Positions 26,032-33,254 are shown, counted from the stretch's first letter. The stretch is 64,000 bases of DNA from Streptomyces sp. R28 (GCF_041052385.1 NZ_CP163439.1:4763001-4827000), one strand, 5' to 3'. Notes: generated from the sequence alone by a model not told the origin. Numbers and translations: made by a program.

Positions 26032-26287
26032 TGGTCCTGGCACCCCCCTAGCTCCGCTCGGACCGCTCGCTCCCGCTCGAGCCGGCCGATCCTGTGGACC
26101 GCGTCCTGTCTGCTGTGCCTGCCGTATCCGCCGTGTCTGCCGACGCTCACGCGAGCACCGCGTGCCACCCGCGTCGCACGCAGCGTAGATGCCCTCGCAC
26201 GCGATGTGCATGTCCTGTGTGTCTGACGTGATCTTATGCGCACATTCATGAAGCGCACGTTCCGCATGACCCGTCACCCGCAGACTA

Positions 26288-26303
26288 TCGAACTCCTATT
26301 CGA
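26288..26303. promoter_or_regulatory. LexA (SOS) box-like sequence
   Basis: TCGAACTCCTATTCGA matches the actinobacterial LexA consensus (TCGAAC, four bases, GTTCGA) at all but one palindromic position. It lies 257 bp upstream of the hydrolase start and just ahead of a set of hairpins on the plus strand. A single weak match can occur by chance. Confidence 0.35.
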
Positions 26304-26393
26304 AAATGCGGCCTCAGCGGGCAACACCCCTCATTCGAGTGACCCCTCTCCAGGATTGATCGCCATCGCCGGGGGGAGATCTTCACCGGGAGG

Positions 26394-26497
26394 CGGACCG
26401 CTCGGGGAAAACGGTCCGAGGGGAATGACCCTGGGAGCTCGGGGCTCCGGGTCAGCACAGGGGAGGACAGGCCCCGGCGCCACACGGCGCCGGGGCC
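26394..26497. ncRNA. Candidate structured RNA in gene-free stretch
   Basis: The 667-bp interval 26032-26698 has no convincing gene. Within it are three consecutive hairpins. The first is CGGACCG/CGGTCCG (26394-26400 with 26412-26418). The second is TGACCC/GGGTCA with an inner GGAGC/GCTCC stem (26426-26454). The third is the 12-bp GGCCCCGGCGCC/GGCGCCGGGGCC stem (26470-26497). The cluster looks more like a folded transcript ending in a terminator than like ordinary spacer. Its direction is unclear: it could be a plus-strand small RNA, or the leader of the hydrolase gene on the minus strand. I do not recognise the family. Confidence 0.35.
26470..26497. terminator. Strong 12-bp hairpin with ACAC loop
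   Basis: A perfect 12-bp stem, GGCCCCGGCGCC with its complement, encloses the loop ACAC. No T-run follows on either strand. It could terminate transcription leaving dmdR1 leftward, a plus-strand small RNA, or both. Confidence 0.55.
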
Positions 26498-26698
26498 CTC
26501 TCCACACTCACGGCACACCCTCCCGCCCCCTCCCCGGCCGGATGCATCGCCTCACGACAGCCTGGCACGCGAAGCGGCCGAGCGCTGCGATTCAGCGCAC
26601 TGAATCTTGGAATCGACGAGATCGACGGACCGCCACAACTCCCGCTCTGTCACCGGGAATTACGCGGAAGAAAAGCGAAGACGACAGGTGCCGCCGAC

Positions 26699-27391
26699 TC
26701 AGCGCTTCGCGACGAAAACATGGGAGGCGACGTCCGCCTCCAGCTCGGCCGCCTCACCACCACTGCCCACGAGCACACCACCCGCGGACTCGGTCACACT
26801 GACCACCGAACCGGGCTGCACGCCCGCCCGGCGCAGCGTGTACATCAGCTGCGCGTCGGTCTGGATCGGCTCGCCGATACGGCGTACGACGACCGTCTTG
26901 CCCTCGACGCCCGGGTCGAGGTCGGCCAGCGAGACCATGCCCTCGTCCAGGAACGGATCGGCACCGTCCTTCTCGCCGAGCTCCTCCAGGCCGGGGATGG
27001 GGTTGCCGTACGGCGACTCGGTGGGATGCCGCAGCAGCTCCAGCACACGCCGCTCCACGGCCTCACTCATCACGTGCTCCCAGCGACACGCCTCGGCGTG
27101 CACCTGCTCCCACTCCAGCCCGATGACGTCGACGAGCAGACACTCGGCGAGACGGTGCTTGCGCATGACGCGGGTGGCCAGCCGCCGCCCCTCGTCCGTG
27201 AGCTCCAGGTGCCGGTCGGTCGCCACGGACACCAGCCCGTCGCGCTCCATCCGCGCCACCGTCTGGCTGACGGTCGGCCCGCTCTGGTCCAGCCGCTCGG
27301 CGATCCGGGCGCGCATGGGGACCACACCTTCCTCCTCCAGCTCGAGGATGGTGCGGAGATACATCTCCGTGGTGTCGATCAGTCCGGACAT
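26699..27391 (-). CDS. dmdR1: DtxR/IdeR-family iron-dependent repressor, DmdR1-like
   Basis: This 230-residue regulator carries every DtxR metal ligand at the classical positions: Met10, His79, Glu83, His98, Cys102, Glu105 and His106. An N-terminal winged helix (QSGPTVSQTVARMERDGLV) binds DNA, the middle domain dimerises, and the C-terminal SH3-like domain is complete. With Fe(II) this family represses siderophore genes through iron boxes. The neighbouring divergent SIS gene matches the S. coelicolor dmdR1 locus as I recall it. The ATG at 27391 is preceded by two direct repeats of CGATTAGCTC. An open frame of the Adm type runs antisense across almost the whole gene. Confidence 0.93.
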   Translation of the reverse strand: MSGLIDTTEMYLRTILELEEEGVVPMRARIAERLDQSGPTVSQTVARMERDGLVSVATDRHLELTDEGRRLATRVMRKHRLAECLLVDVIGLEWEQVHAEACRWEHVMSEAVERRVLELLRHPTESPYGNPIPGLEELGEKDGADPFLDEGMVSLADLDPGVEGKTVVVRRIGEPIQTDAQLMYTLRRAGVQPGSVVSVTESAGGVLVGSGGEAAELEADVASHVFVAKR

Positions 27392-27511
27392 ACGTGCCCC
27401 TCGATTAGCTCTGCGATTAGCTCAGCCGGAAGCGAGACAGCTCCACGGCGCGTGCGCTGGCCCTGCACTCAATTCTGCCGGATACCACTGACAACCGTGC
27501 CGCGCCGCTGA
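26720..27511 (+). CDS. adm: Antisense ORF to dmdR1, Adm-like
   Basis: A 263-codon frame runs antiparallel to dmdR1, covering all but its last seven codons and continuing past its start. S. coelicolor dmdR1 has been reported to overlap an antiparallel gene, adm, whose product influences siderophore and antibiotic formation, and this frame has the same placement. The protein is Leu/Arg/His/Gln-rich (HALVQERIGTVLLAELLQAG), as expected from the complement of a GC-rich gene, and has no known domain. High-GC DNA produces many such shadows, so sequence alone does not prove expression. It is listed because of the published precedent. Confidence 0.35.
   Translation: MGGDVRLQLGRLTTTAHEHTTRGLGHTDHRTGLHARPAQRVHQLRVGLDRLADTAYDDRLALDARVEVGQRDHALVQERIGTVLLAELLQAGDGVAVRRLGGMPQQLQHTPLHGLTHHVLPATRLGVHLLPLQPDDVDEQTLGETVLAHDAGGQPPPLVRELQVPVGRHGHQPVALHPRHRLADGRPALVQPLGDPGAHGDHTFLLQLEDGAEIHLRGVDQSGHTCPSISSAISSAGSETAPRRVRWPCTQFCRIPLTTVPRR
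27402..27423. repeat. Direct repeat at the dmdR1 promoter
   Basis: CGATTAGCTC occurs at 27402-27411 and again at 27414-27423, a 12-bp period. It lies 11 bp upstream of the dmdR1 start. On the minus strand it reads GAGCTAATCG twice. It could be the promoter or operator of dmdR1; it does not resemble the canonical iron box. Confidence 0.45.
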
Positions 27512-27608
27512 AAGCAGCGGTTTATGCCGCGGTGCGGAGATCGCCTGGACGCGAACCCCCGCCGGCCGCCGACAGGACGCCGCGGGCATCCGGCCGTATT
27601 GACACCGC

Positions 27609-27624
27609 ACTGGTCCAGACCGCA
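27609..27624. promoter_or_regulatory. DasR-responsive element (dre)-like site
   Basis: ACTGGTCCAGACCGCA matches the DasR consensus ACTGGTCTAGACCACT at 12 of 16 positions, including the GGTC-AGACC core. TTGACA (27599-27604) sits just upstream. It lies 48 bp ahead of the SIS-domain gene and about 220 bp from dmdR1. DasR is the GntR-type N-acetylglucosamine regulator of Streptomyces, and DasR control of dmdR1 has been reported in S. coelicolor. Confidence 0.6.
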
Positions 27625-27671
27625 CCGTGATCCGCGACACACCCACACCCGGCACCCCCGGAGGGCCCCGC

Positions 27672-28427
27672 ATGAGCGACAGCAAGCCGGCCGACCAGTT
27701 CTTCGACGCCGCGATCGGCCTGCTCCAGCGAGTCCGTGACGAGGAGACGGAGAGCATCGAGGCCGCCGCCACCCTGCTCGCCGACACCGTCGCCACCGGG
27801 GGCCGCCTCTTCGCCTTCGGCGCCGGCCACTCCTCCCTCGCCGCCCAGGACATCGTCTACCGCGCGGGCGGCCTCGCCCTGATGAACCTGCTCGCGGTCC
27901 CCGGCGTCGTAGGCGTCGACGTCATGCCCGCCACCCTCGGCTCCGCCCTGGAACGCGTGGACGGCCTCGCGAGCGCGGTCCTGGACAGCTCCCCCCTCCG
28001 CGCCGGCGACACCCTCGTGATCATCTCCCTCTCGGGCCGCAACGCCCTCCCCGTGGAAATGGCCATGAAGGCCCGCGCCCTCGGCATCAGGGTCATCGGC
28101 GTGACATCGGTGGCGTACGCCTCGGAGACGAAGTCCCGCCATGTCTCGGGCACCTACCTCAAGGACCACTGCGACATCGTCCTCGACTCGAAGATCGCGA
28201 TCGGCGACGCGGAACTCACCCTCGACACGATCCCGGCCCCCTTCGCCCCCGCGTCCACGGTCGTCACCAGCGCGCTCCTGCAGGCCGTCATGGCCACGGC
28301 AGCCGCCGCCCTGGCCGCCCGCGGCATCGAGCCCCCACTCCTGCGCTCCGGCAACGTGGACGGCGGCCACGACTGGAACAGCCGGGTGTTCGAGCAGTAC
28401 GGCGACCGGATCTTCTACCGGCGCTGA
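27672..28427 (+). CDS. SIS-domain protein (putative phosphosugar-binding)
   Basis: This 251-residue protein is a single SIS (sugar isomerase) domain. The sugar-phosphate-binding segments are FGAGHSSLAAQDIVYRAGG (about 38-56) and the serine-rich loop VIISLSGRNALPVEMAMKA. Related proteins isomerise or bind aminosugar phosphates, such as MurNAc-6-phosphate etherase or sedoheptulose-7-phosphate isomerase. GGAGGG lies five bases before ATG 27672; a GTG at 27627 is less likely. A DasR-like operator directly upstream fits a role in N-acetylglucosamine or cell-wall sugar metabolism. It diverges from dmdR1 and ends 10 bp from the convergent PAS protein gene. Confidence 0.9.
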   Translation: MSDSKPADQFFDAAIGLLQRVRDEETESIEAAATLLADTVATGGRLFAFGAGHSSLAAQDIVYRAGGLALMNLLAVPGVVGVDVMPATLGSALERVDGLASAVLDSSPLRAGDTLVIISLSGRNALPVEMAMKARALGIRVIGVTSVAYASETKSRHVSGTYLKDHCDIVLDSKIAIGDAELTLDTIPAPFAPASTVVTSALLQAVMATAAAALAARGIEPPLLRSGNVDGGHDWNSRVFEQYGDRIFYRR

Positions 28428-28437
28428 CCAGGCAGCG

Positions 28438-29931
28438 CTACCGCGAGCCCTCCGAGCCCCTCGAACCCTCCGAGCCCTCCCCGCCCTCCGCGCCCTTCGA
28501 TGCCTCCGCGCCCACAGCCGCCGCCAAGTCCAACGCGGAAGCGATCCGCACCGCCACCCCCTCCGCGTACACCGCGTCGCCCCGCTCGAACGCACTCCGC
28601 CCGGCGCCCCGCAGAAACGTCACGACCCCCAGCGTCCGCCCCCGACTCCGCAACACCACACACAGCGCGTGCACCGTGTCCGCCGGCCACTGCCGGCCCA
28701 CCGCCCACTGACGCGCCTGCTCCGCCGGCACATCGCCCGCATCGGCCCGCACGGACCCGGCCCGCGCCACACACCGCAACGCCGGATGCCCCTCGCCGTA
28801 CCGGACCGGGAACCCGGCCTCCCCGCCGAGCAGACTCGGCCCCGGCGCCCCGGAGGGCGTCGCCGCGATCCGAACCAGCCGCACCGGGCCCGCCGTGTCC
28901 GTGTCCAGGACCGCCCCACCCGCCACCCGGTCGATCAGCGCATGATCGGCGAACCCGGCCAGCGCGAAGTCCAGATGCACGGTCGCCGCCTCCGCGGAGT
29001 CCTCGCACTCCGCGGCGGCCCGAGCGGCCCGATGCAGCTGGTTCGTCCGGAACCGCAGCTGCGCAGCCTCCTGCTCCGCCTGCTTGGACTCGGTCATGTC
29101 CTGGAAGAGCCAGCCCACCCCCAACGGCACCGGCTCCTCCGCGAGCGGCGAGGCCAGCCGTACGAAGCCACACCGCCAGCACCGACGCCGCTCACCCTCC
29201 GGCGTCCGCACGCTCACCCAGATCTCGGCGGGCGCGGGCGGCGCACCCTCGGCCAGCACATGGGTGAGCGCGCTCTCCAGCTCCTCGACCCCCTGGGCCA
29301 GCAACTCCCCGAGCGGCCGCCCGAGCACGGACGTACGCCCGATACCCAGCGCCCGAGCCGCGTGAGCGTTCACCACCGCAGGCCGCAGATCCGCGTCGAC
29401 CAGCACCACGCCCCACGACGCGTCCTCGAACAGCGCCTCGCTCAGCGCGATCGACCGCTCCAGGTCGATCTGCACATGCACCTCGCTGAAGGCGCAGTAC
29501 AACCCGGCGGGCTTCCCGTCCGGCCCCCGCACGGCCGCCGACTGCGTCCGCACGAGGACCCGCCCGCCGTCCTTGGTCAGCAGGGCGAACTCGTGCACCT
29601 GCCGCCCGGGAGCCTGCATGGCGGCCATCAACCGCCCCTCGACCTCCTCGGCATCGGCCTCGCGCACGGCCCACCCGGCGAACCCGTGCCGTCCCACGGC
29701 CTCGGCCGCACTCCACCCGAGGATCCGCTCCGCCTCACGGTTCCAATGGGTGACGACCCCGTCCGCGTCGAAGGCGCACAGGGCCGCGTCCATGCCGTCC
29801 AGCAGCGCGGCCAGCAGATCCGAGCCGCCTGCAGAACCCTCCGAACCACCTGCCGAACCGTCCGGACCGTCCCGCTCGGGTTCGTCCGGCCCCAACTCGT
29901 CGGTGGTCCCACTACGCCGGGAAGCACTCAC
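28438..29931 (-). CDS. PAS-PAS-GAF sensory protein without an output domain
   Basis: This 497-residue cytoplasmic sensor has a first PAS domain at about 40-160 (MDAALCAFDADGVVTHWNRE, GLYCAFSEVHVQIDLERS) and a second at about 165-285 (DASWGVVLVDADLRPAVVNA). A GAF-like domain at about 295-470 includes ALCVVLRSRGRTLGVVTFL. In Streptomyces this layout usually precedes a PP2C/SpoIIE phosphatase, but here the chain ends after the GAF in a Glu/Gly/Ser repeat (EGSEGSRGSEGSR). The N-terminal 35 residues are also Gly/Ser/Glu-rich. It might act by protein-protein contact or be a truncated relative of the phosphatases. Ligands are unknown. Confidence 0.83.
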   Translation of the reverse strand: MSASRRSGTTDELGPDEPERDGPDGSAGGSEGSAGGSDLLAALLDGMDAALCAFDADGVVTHWNREAERILGWSAAEAVGRHGFAGWAVREADAEEVEGRLMAAMQAPGRQVHEFALLTKDGGRVLVRTQSAAVRGPDGKPAGLYCAFSEVHVQIDLERSIALSEALFEDASWGVVLVDADLRPAVVNAHAARALGIGRTSVLGRPLGELLAQGVEELESALTHVLAEGAPPAPAEIWVSVRTPEGERRRCWRCGFVRLASPLAEEPVPLGVGWLFQDMTESKQAEQEAAQLRFRTNQLHRAARAAAECEDSAEAATVHLDFALAGFADHALIDRVAGGAVLDTDTAGPVRLVRIAATPSGAPGPSLLGGEAGFPVRYGEGHPALRCVARAGSVRADAGDVPAEQARQWAVGRQWPADTVHALCVVLRSRGRTLGVVTFLRGAGRSAFERGDAVYAEGVAVRIASALDLAAAVGAEASKGAEGGEGSEGSRGSEGSR

Positions 29932-30066
29932 CTGGACCCCCTGCCAAGCTGCGTCCGCACGTAAGACGCGTCGGTTCGCTCACTTGCAATCATCTAACTC
30001 GAACGTGACGCAGCACACACCGTGTTCCCCAAGATTGAAGGAATCGTTGTACGAGCCGCTCCGCGA

Positions 30067-30525
30067 CTACTCCAGCCGCAGGTCGAGCCACTCATCGGTC
30101 TCACCGTCCAGCACATACCGATCGGTCTCGACGAACCCACGCGCCTCGGCGAACCGCAGCCCGTCCTCGTTGACCGCCAGCACACAGGTCTCGATCGCCC
30201 TCGCGCCCAGCACGCGCGCGTGAGCGAGCCCGTCCTCGTACAGCCGCGTGCCGTACCCGCGCCGCCGGTACTCGGGCAGCACGCGCGCGATGACCGTCGC
30301 CACCGCGTCCTCGCCCTCCGGCGGCCGCACGGTCGAGCAGCCGACGAGGACGTCACCGACGTACGCGTTCCGCAGGCGGTAGCGCCGACCGCGCTCCCGT
30401 ACCTCGTCGAGATCCATGGCCGCGGGCGGAACGATCACGTTGTGGACGTGCCGCCACTGCTGAAGCATGACCTCGCCGTCGACCGGCGCGATGTGAAGTC
30501 CGGGACGGTCAGACACGGGCGCCAC
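30067..30525 (-). CDS. GNAT family N-acetyltransferase
   Basis: This 152-residue GNAT-fold protein has the acetyl-CoA pyrophosphate-binding signature RRRGYGTRLYEDGL (about 93-106). It is preceded by the strand VATVIARVLPEYR and followed by IETCVLAVNEDGLRFAEARG, typical of motif B. It would transfer an acetyl group to an amine or small molecule; the acceptor is unknown. Its start overlaps the end of the upstream RidA-family gene by 17 bp, so the two are probably one transcription unit. The 135 bp between it and the PAS protein start show no clear feature. Confidence 0.88.
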   Translation of the reverse strand: MAPVSDRPGLHIAPVDGEVMLQQWRHVHNVIVPPAAMDLDEVRERGRRYRLRNAYVGDVLVGCSTVRPPEGEDAVATVIARVLPEYRRRGYGTRLYEDGLAHARVLGARAIETCVLAVNEDGLRFAEARGFVETDRYVLDGETDEWLDLRLE

Positions 30526-30922
30526 TCCCCTGCCGGGCGTATACCTCGATCTCGATCTTCATACGAGGGTCGGCGAGCCCGCACATCATCATCGTCGCCG
30601 CCGGCCGCACGTCCCCGAAGTACCGCCGCAGCACCGGCCAGCACGGCTCGAAGTCCTCCCGCTCCGGCAACAGGTACCGCACCCGCACCACGTCGGCGAA
30701 CGAACACCCCGCCTCCTCCAGCGCGGCCCCCACGTTCCGCAGACACTGCTCGGCCTGCTCCACCACGTCCTCGGAGATCGTCATCGTCGCGTAGTCGAAC
30801 CCGGTCGTCCCCGACACGTGCACCCAGTCCCCGTCGACCACGGCACGCGCGTACCCGATCTGCTCCTCGAAGGTCGAACCGCTGAGTATCGCCTGCCGTC
30901 CCGCTGCCTGCTGTTTTGTCAT
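30509..30922 (-). CDS. RidA/YjgF family protein
   Basis: This 137-residue protein has the RidA (Rid/YER057c/UK114) fold. GFDYATMTISEDVVEQAEQC is followed by ALEEAGCSFADVVRVRYLL, and the C-terminal strand IEIEVYARQ carries the Arg that binds the substrate carboxylate in active family members. RidA proteins deaminate reactive enamine/imine intermediates from PLP enzymes. The ATG at 30922 gives a normal-length product; longer in-frame starts run into a different element upstream. A truncated IscB-like fragment begins only about 25 bp upstream on the other strand, so the promoter region has been rearranged. The downstream gene encodes an acetyltransferase. Confidence 0.9.
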   Translation of the reverse strand: MTKQQAAGRQAILSGSTFEEQIGYARAVVDGDWVHVSGTTGFDYATMTISEDVVEQAEQCLRNVGAALEEAGCSFADVVRVRYLLPEREDFEPCWPVLRRYFGDVRPAATMMMCGLADPRMKIEIEVYARQGSGARV

Positions 30923-30947
30923 GCACGGAACCCTAGGTGACCAGCAC

Positions 30948-31469
30948 ATGAACGCGACCCAATGGCAGCTCATCGAGGCACTGGGCACCCTCGGCAGACC
31001 GGTGCACACCTGGACAGGCGAAGGCACCAAGGAAAACCGCAATGCCATGGGGCTGACCAAGACGCACACCCTGGACGCTCTGTGCGTCGGGCCTCTCGAT
31101 CACGAGGGCGGCGACGCGATCGTACGGTTCCCCGAGCAGGTCCTCGTCGCCAAAGCCACCGGACGCGGCTCCTACGCCCGCACCACCCCCGACCGCTACG
31201 GGTTTCCCAGGCTGCGGCGCGCCCGAACCAAGCAGCACTTCGGGTACGTCACTGGAGATCTCGTACGTGCTGTCATGCCCATCGGCATGTGGGCAGGGAC
31301 CTGGACCGGCCGCATCTCGGTGCGAGCCAGAGGACAGCACAGCCTCACGACGCCGATGGGCAGGTTCAATGTCTCCCACTGGAATCTGCGGCTTCTGCAA
31401 CGGGGCGACGGCTACGGCTACAGCACGCGATCGGAATCGCCACAGTCAACATCTCGAAAAACCCGTTGA
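30948..31469 (+). pseudogene. Truncated IscB-like RNA-guided nuclease remnant (C-terminal part only)
   Basis: About 173 residues match the C-terminal third of IscB proteins from IS200/IS605-type elements. MNATQWQLIEALGTLGRPVH and TKTHTLDALCVG correspond to the RuvC-III segment with its Asp. KATGRGSYARTTPDRYGFP, FGYVTGDLVRAVMP and LLQRGDGYGYS match the C-terminal domain. The arginine-rich bridge helix, RuvC-I, RuvC-II and HNH parts are absent; upstream DNA is the start of the RidA gene on the other strand. There is no transposase or omega RNA next to it. It is most likely a dead fragment left by transposition and deletion, although the frame is still open. Two starts are possible (30921, 30948). 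Confidence 0.75.
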
Positions 31470-31507
31470 ACGGTGACCGAGAGGTTCCTAGTGTGTGGCT
31501 CACGCCG

Positions 31508-31521
31508 AAAGGAGGTGATCC
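31508..31521 (+). promoter_or_regulatory. Extreme Shine-Dalgarno sequence
   Basis: AAAGGAGGTGATCC is complementary over all 14 bases to the 3' end of 16S rRNA. Ordinary ribosome sites match four to six bases. It is followed at 31527 by ATG, 11 bases after GGAGG. Confidence 0.6.
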
Positions 31522-31526
31522 GGTAC

Positions 31527-31565
31527 ATGTATGAATCCCGGACGAGCGAGGTGGCTGCGGGCTAG
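31527..31565 (+). CDS. Candidate 12-residue leader peptide
   Basis: ATG 31527 opens a 12-codon frame (MYESRTSEVAAG) ending in TAG at 31563-31565, behind the 14-base Shine-Dalgarno sequence. The same frame is open upstream to GTG 31491 and GTG 31473, so a longer product of 24 or 30 residues is possible, with the Shine-Dalgarno sequence inside it. Downstream come small hairpins (CCGG...GCACG/CGTGC...CCGG at about 31594-31624) and the large nested hairpin at 31646. It could be a leader or regulatory peptide, or a ribosome-binding RNA. It is not a recognised family. Confidence 0.35.
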   Translation: MYESRTSEVAAG

Positions 31566-31645
31566 CGGCTCGCCACCACACGCAGTGCGGTGCCGGACCA
31601 GCACGTGAGAAAAGCGTGCAGCCGGCCCATTCCAAAGCAGTCACC

Positions 31646-31718
31646 CGACCCGCGAGCTCGCCGGTAACGTCCGGCCGGCTCCTCCGCCACCGGCGGAGGG
31701 ACCCGAGCTCGCGGGTCG
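31646..31718. terminator. Nested 15-bp inverted repeat, probable bidirectional terminator
   Basis: CGACCCGCGAGCTCG at 31646-31660 is perfectly complementary to CGAGCTCGCGGGTCG at 31704-31718. An inner hairpin CCTCCGCC-ACC-GGCGGAGG lies at 31681-31699. GCGTTTT follows at 31722. It separates the rightward mini-ORF from the convergent kinase gene. Confidence 0.65.
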
Positions 31719-31741
31719 TCTGCGTTTTGGAGGGCCGACCG

Positions 31742-33013
31742 TCAGTCGTCCTCGCCGTCCTCGTCGCTTGCGTCGTCCTGTCCTTCCTGGCCGGCGCTCG
31801 TCTCCGCCGTCGGGCTCGGGGAGGCGGTAGCGGACGGGCTCGTGGCCAGGCGGGAGGTGGATGCGGAGGTGCTCGGGCTGGGCGGTGCCTCGGACTTCGT
31901 TCCCTCCGAGGCGGTGTTGTCGGGGGAGAACCACAGCATGCCGAGGAGCATCGCGGTCACGAAGAGCACCGCTCCGCCCGCCATGGTGGCCACGCGCCGG
32001 GTCCCGGGCCGGGGTCTGGTGCGGGACCGGGTTCCGGGTCCGGTGCGGGACCGGCCGACGGACGCCGTTCCTTGGGCCGACGGCAGCATGTACGTGGTCG
32101 GCGTGCTGGCCTCCCCCACCTGCTGTGCCCCGGCGGCGGGCGCCGGGGCGGCTGCGCGCTGCCGGGACGGGGACGTTGCGTCGGGCAACGGCTCGGGGTG
32201 TCCCTGCCAGGCGCCGCCGGCGAACCAGTCGGCGGCCTGCTGGGCCGCCGGCCGGTGCTCGGGGTCCTTGGCGAGCAGGCCGAGGAGGTAGTTCTCGAAG
32301 GCGGGCGGGAGGCCGGCGACGCCCAGCTCGCGGGGCGGCACGGGGGCCGCGTCGAGGTGCTGGTGCAGGATGGCGACCGCGGTGTCCGCGTGGAACGGCG
32401 GGCGGCCGGTGAGGAACTGGTAGAGCACACAGCCCAGCGCGTAGACGTCGGAGGCCGGGCCCGCCGGTTTTCCGAGGGCACGCTCGGGGGCGAGGTAGAG
32501 GCTCGTGCCGACGATCTGCCCGGTGGCGGTCAGCGCGGCGCCGGGGTCGTCCAGGAAGCGGGCGATGCCGAAGTCACCGATCTTGAGGGTGCCGTCGGCG
32601 TCCAGGAGCAGGTTGCCGGGCTTGATGTCCCGGTGGACGATGCCCTGCCGGTGCGCGGCGGCAAGGCCCGCGGCGGCCTGGGCGGCGATACGTGCCACGC
32701 GCTCGGCGGGCAGCGCGCCGAACTGCGACGCCACCCGGGCGAGGCTGTCGCCCGCGACCAGCTCCATCACCAGGAAGAGCCGGTTGTCGTGCTCGCCGAA
32801 GTCCCGGACGCCGACCACGTTCGGATGGGCGATCCGTGCCGCGGTCTGCGCCTCCAGCCGGAACCGGGAGGTGGCGGTGGGGTCGGAGTCCTGGGGCAGC
32901 AGGAGCTTGACGGCGACCTGCCGGGCGAGCGTCTCGTCGTAGGCCCTCCAGACCTCCCCCATGCCACCGCGCCCGATCGACTCGCTCAGCCGGTAGCGGC
33001 CCGCTATCAGCAC
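31742..33013 (-). CDS. Serine/threonine protein kinase (PknB-like), membrane anchored
   Basis: This 423-residue kinase is complete in its catalytic domain: Gly loop GRGGMGEVW (14-22), Lys36 in VAVKLL, HRDIKPGN with Asp129, DFG 147-149 and APE 175-177. The activation loop contains Thr/Ser residues (LTATGQIVGTS). After a proline/arginine-rich linker, one transmembrane helix (about 347-368, AGGAVLFVTAMLLGMLWF) is followed by a Ser/Thr/Pro-rich and finally Asp/Glu-rich extracytoplasmic tail. There are no PASTA repeats, so it is not the cell-wall-sensing PknB subtype. It is a single gene; substrates are unknown. Confidence 0.93.
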   Translation of the reverse strand: MLIAGRYRLSESIGRGGMGEVWRAYDETLARQVAVKLLLPQDSDPTATSRFRLEAQTAARIAHPNVVGVRDFGEHDNRLFLVMELVAGDSLARVASQFGALPAERVARIAAQAAAGLAAAHRQGIVHRDIKPGNLLLDADGTLKIGDFGIARFLDDPGAALTATGQIVGTSLYLAPERALGKPAGPASDVYALGCVLYQFLTGRPPFHADTAVAILHQHLDAAPVPPRELGVAGLPPAFENYLLGLLAKDPEHRPAAQQAADWFAGGAWQGHPEPLPDATSPSRQRAAAPAPAAGAQQVGEASTPTTYMLPSAQGTASVGRSRTGPGTRSRTRPRPGTRRVATMAGGAVLFVTAMLLGMLWFSPDNTASEGTKSEAPPSPSTSASTSRLATSPSATASPSPTAETSAGQEGQDDASDEDGEDD

Positions 33014-33254
33014 CTGTTCTCATCCTCATGCCGTGGGGTCTTGGTCGCCGCAGGCCGTAACTCACCACGTGGGGACGGGTGATGGAGGAGGGGCGCCGCA
33101 GCCGACCCAGCATACTGGCGGAGTGGATCAGTCACGTTCCGTATGGCGAGTTCACCGGCACGGGCCGCGGCCGCCGAGCGGCATCACGCGGAGCTGGTGC
33201 GCCCAGCGTGATGCCGGCCCGCCGGAGGGGTCGGGGATCCCGGAGCGTTCGGGA

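Noticed and set aside
26236..26802. A 188-codon plus-strand frame in the gene-free stretch near dmdR1
   Set aside because: Composition is Arg/Pro/His-rich, it has no ribosome site and runs into the dmdR1 antisense; it looks like chance opening of GC-rich DNA.
27422..28595. Large minus-strand frames opposite the SIS gene
   Set aside because: They are mirror shadows of the SIS-domain coding sequence, which has a ribosome site and clear domain motifs.
31508..31521. Possible 3' end of a 16S rRNA gene on the minus strand
   Set aside because: Only the 14-base anti-Shine-Dalgarno complement is present; the preceding 16S helix 45 sequence is absent.
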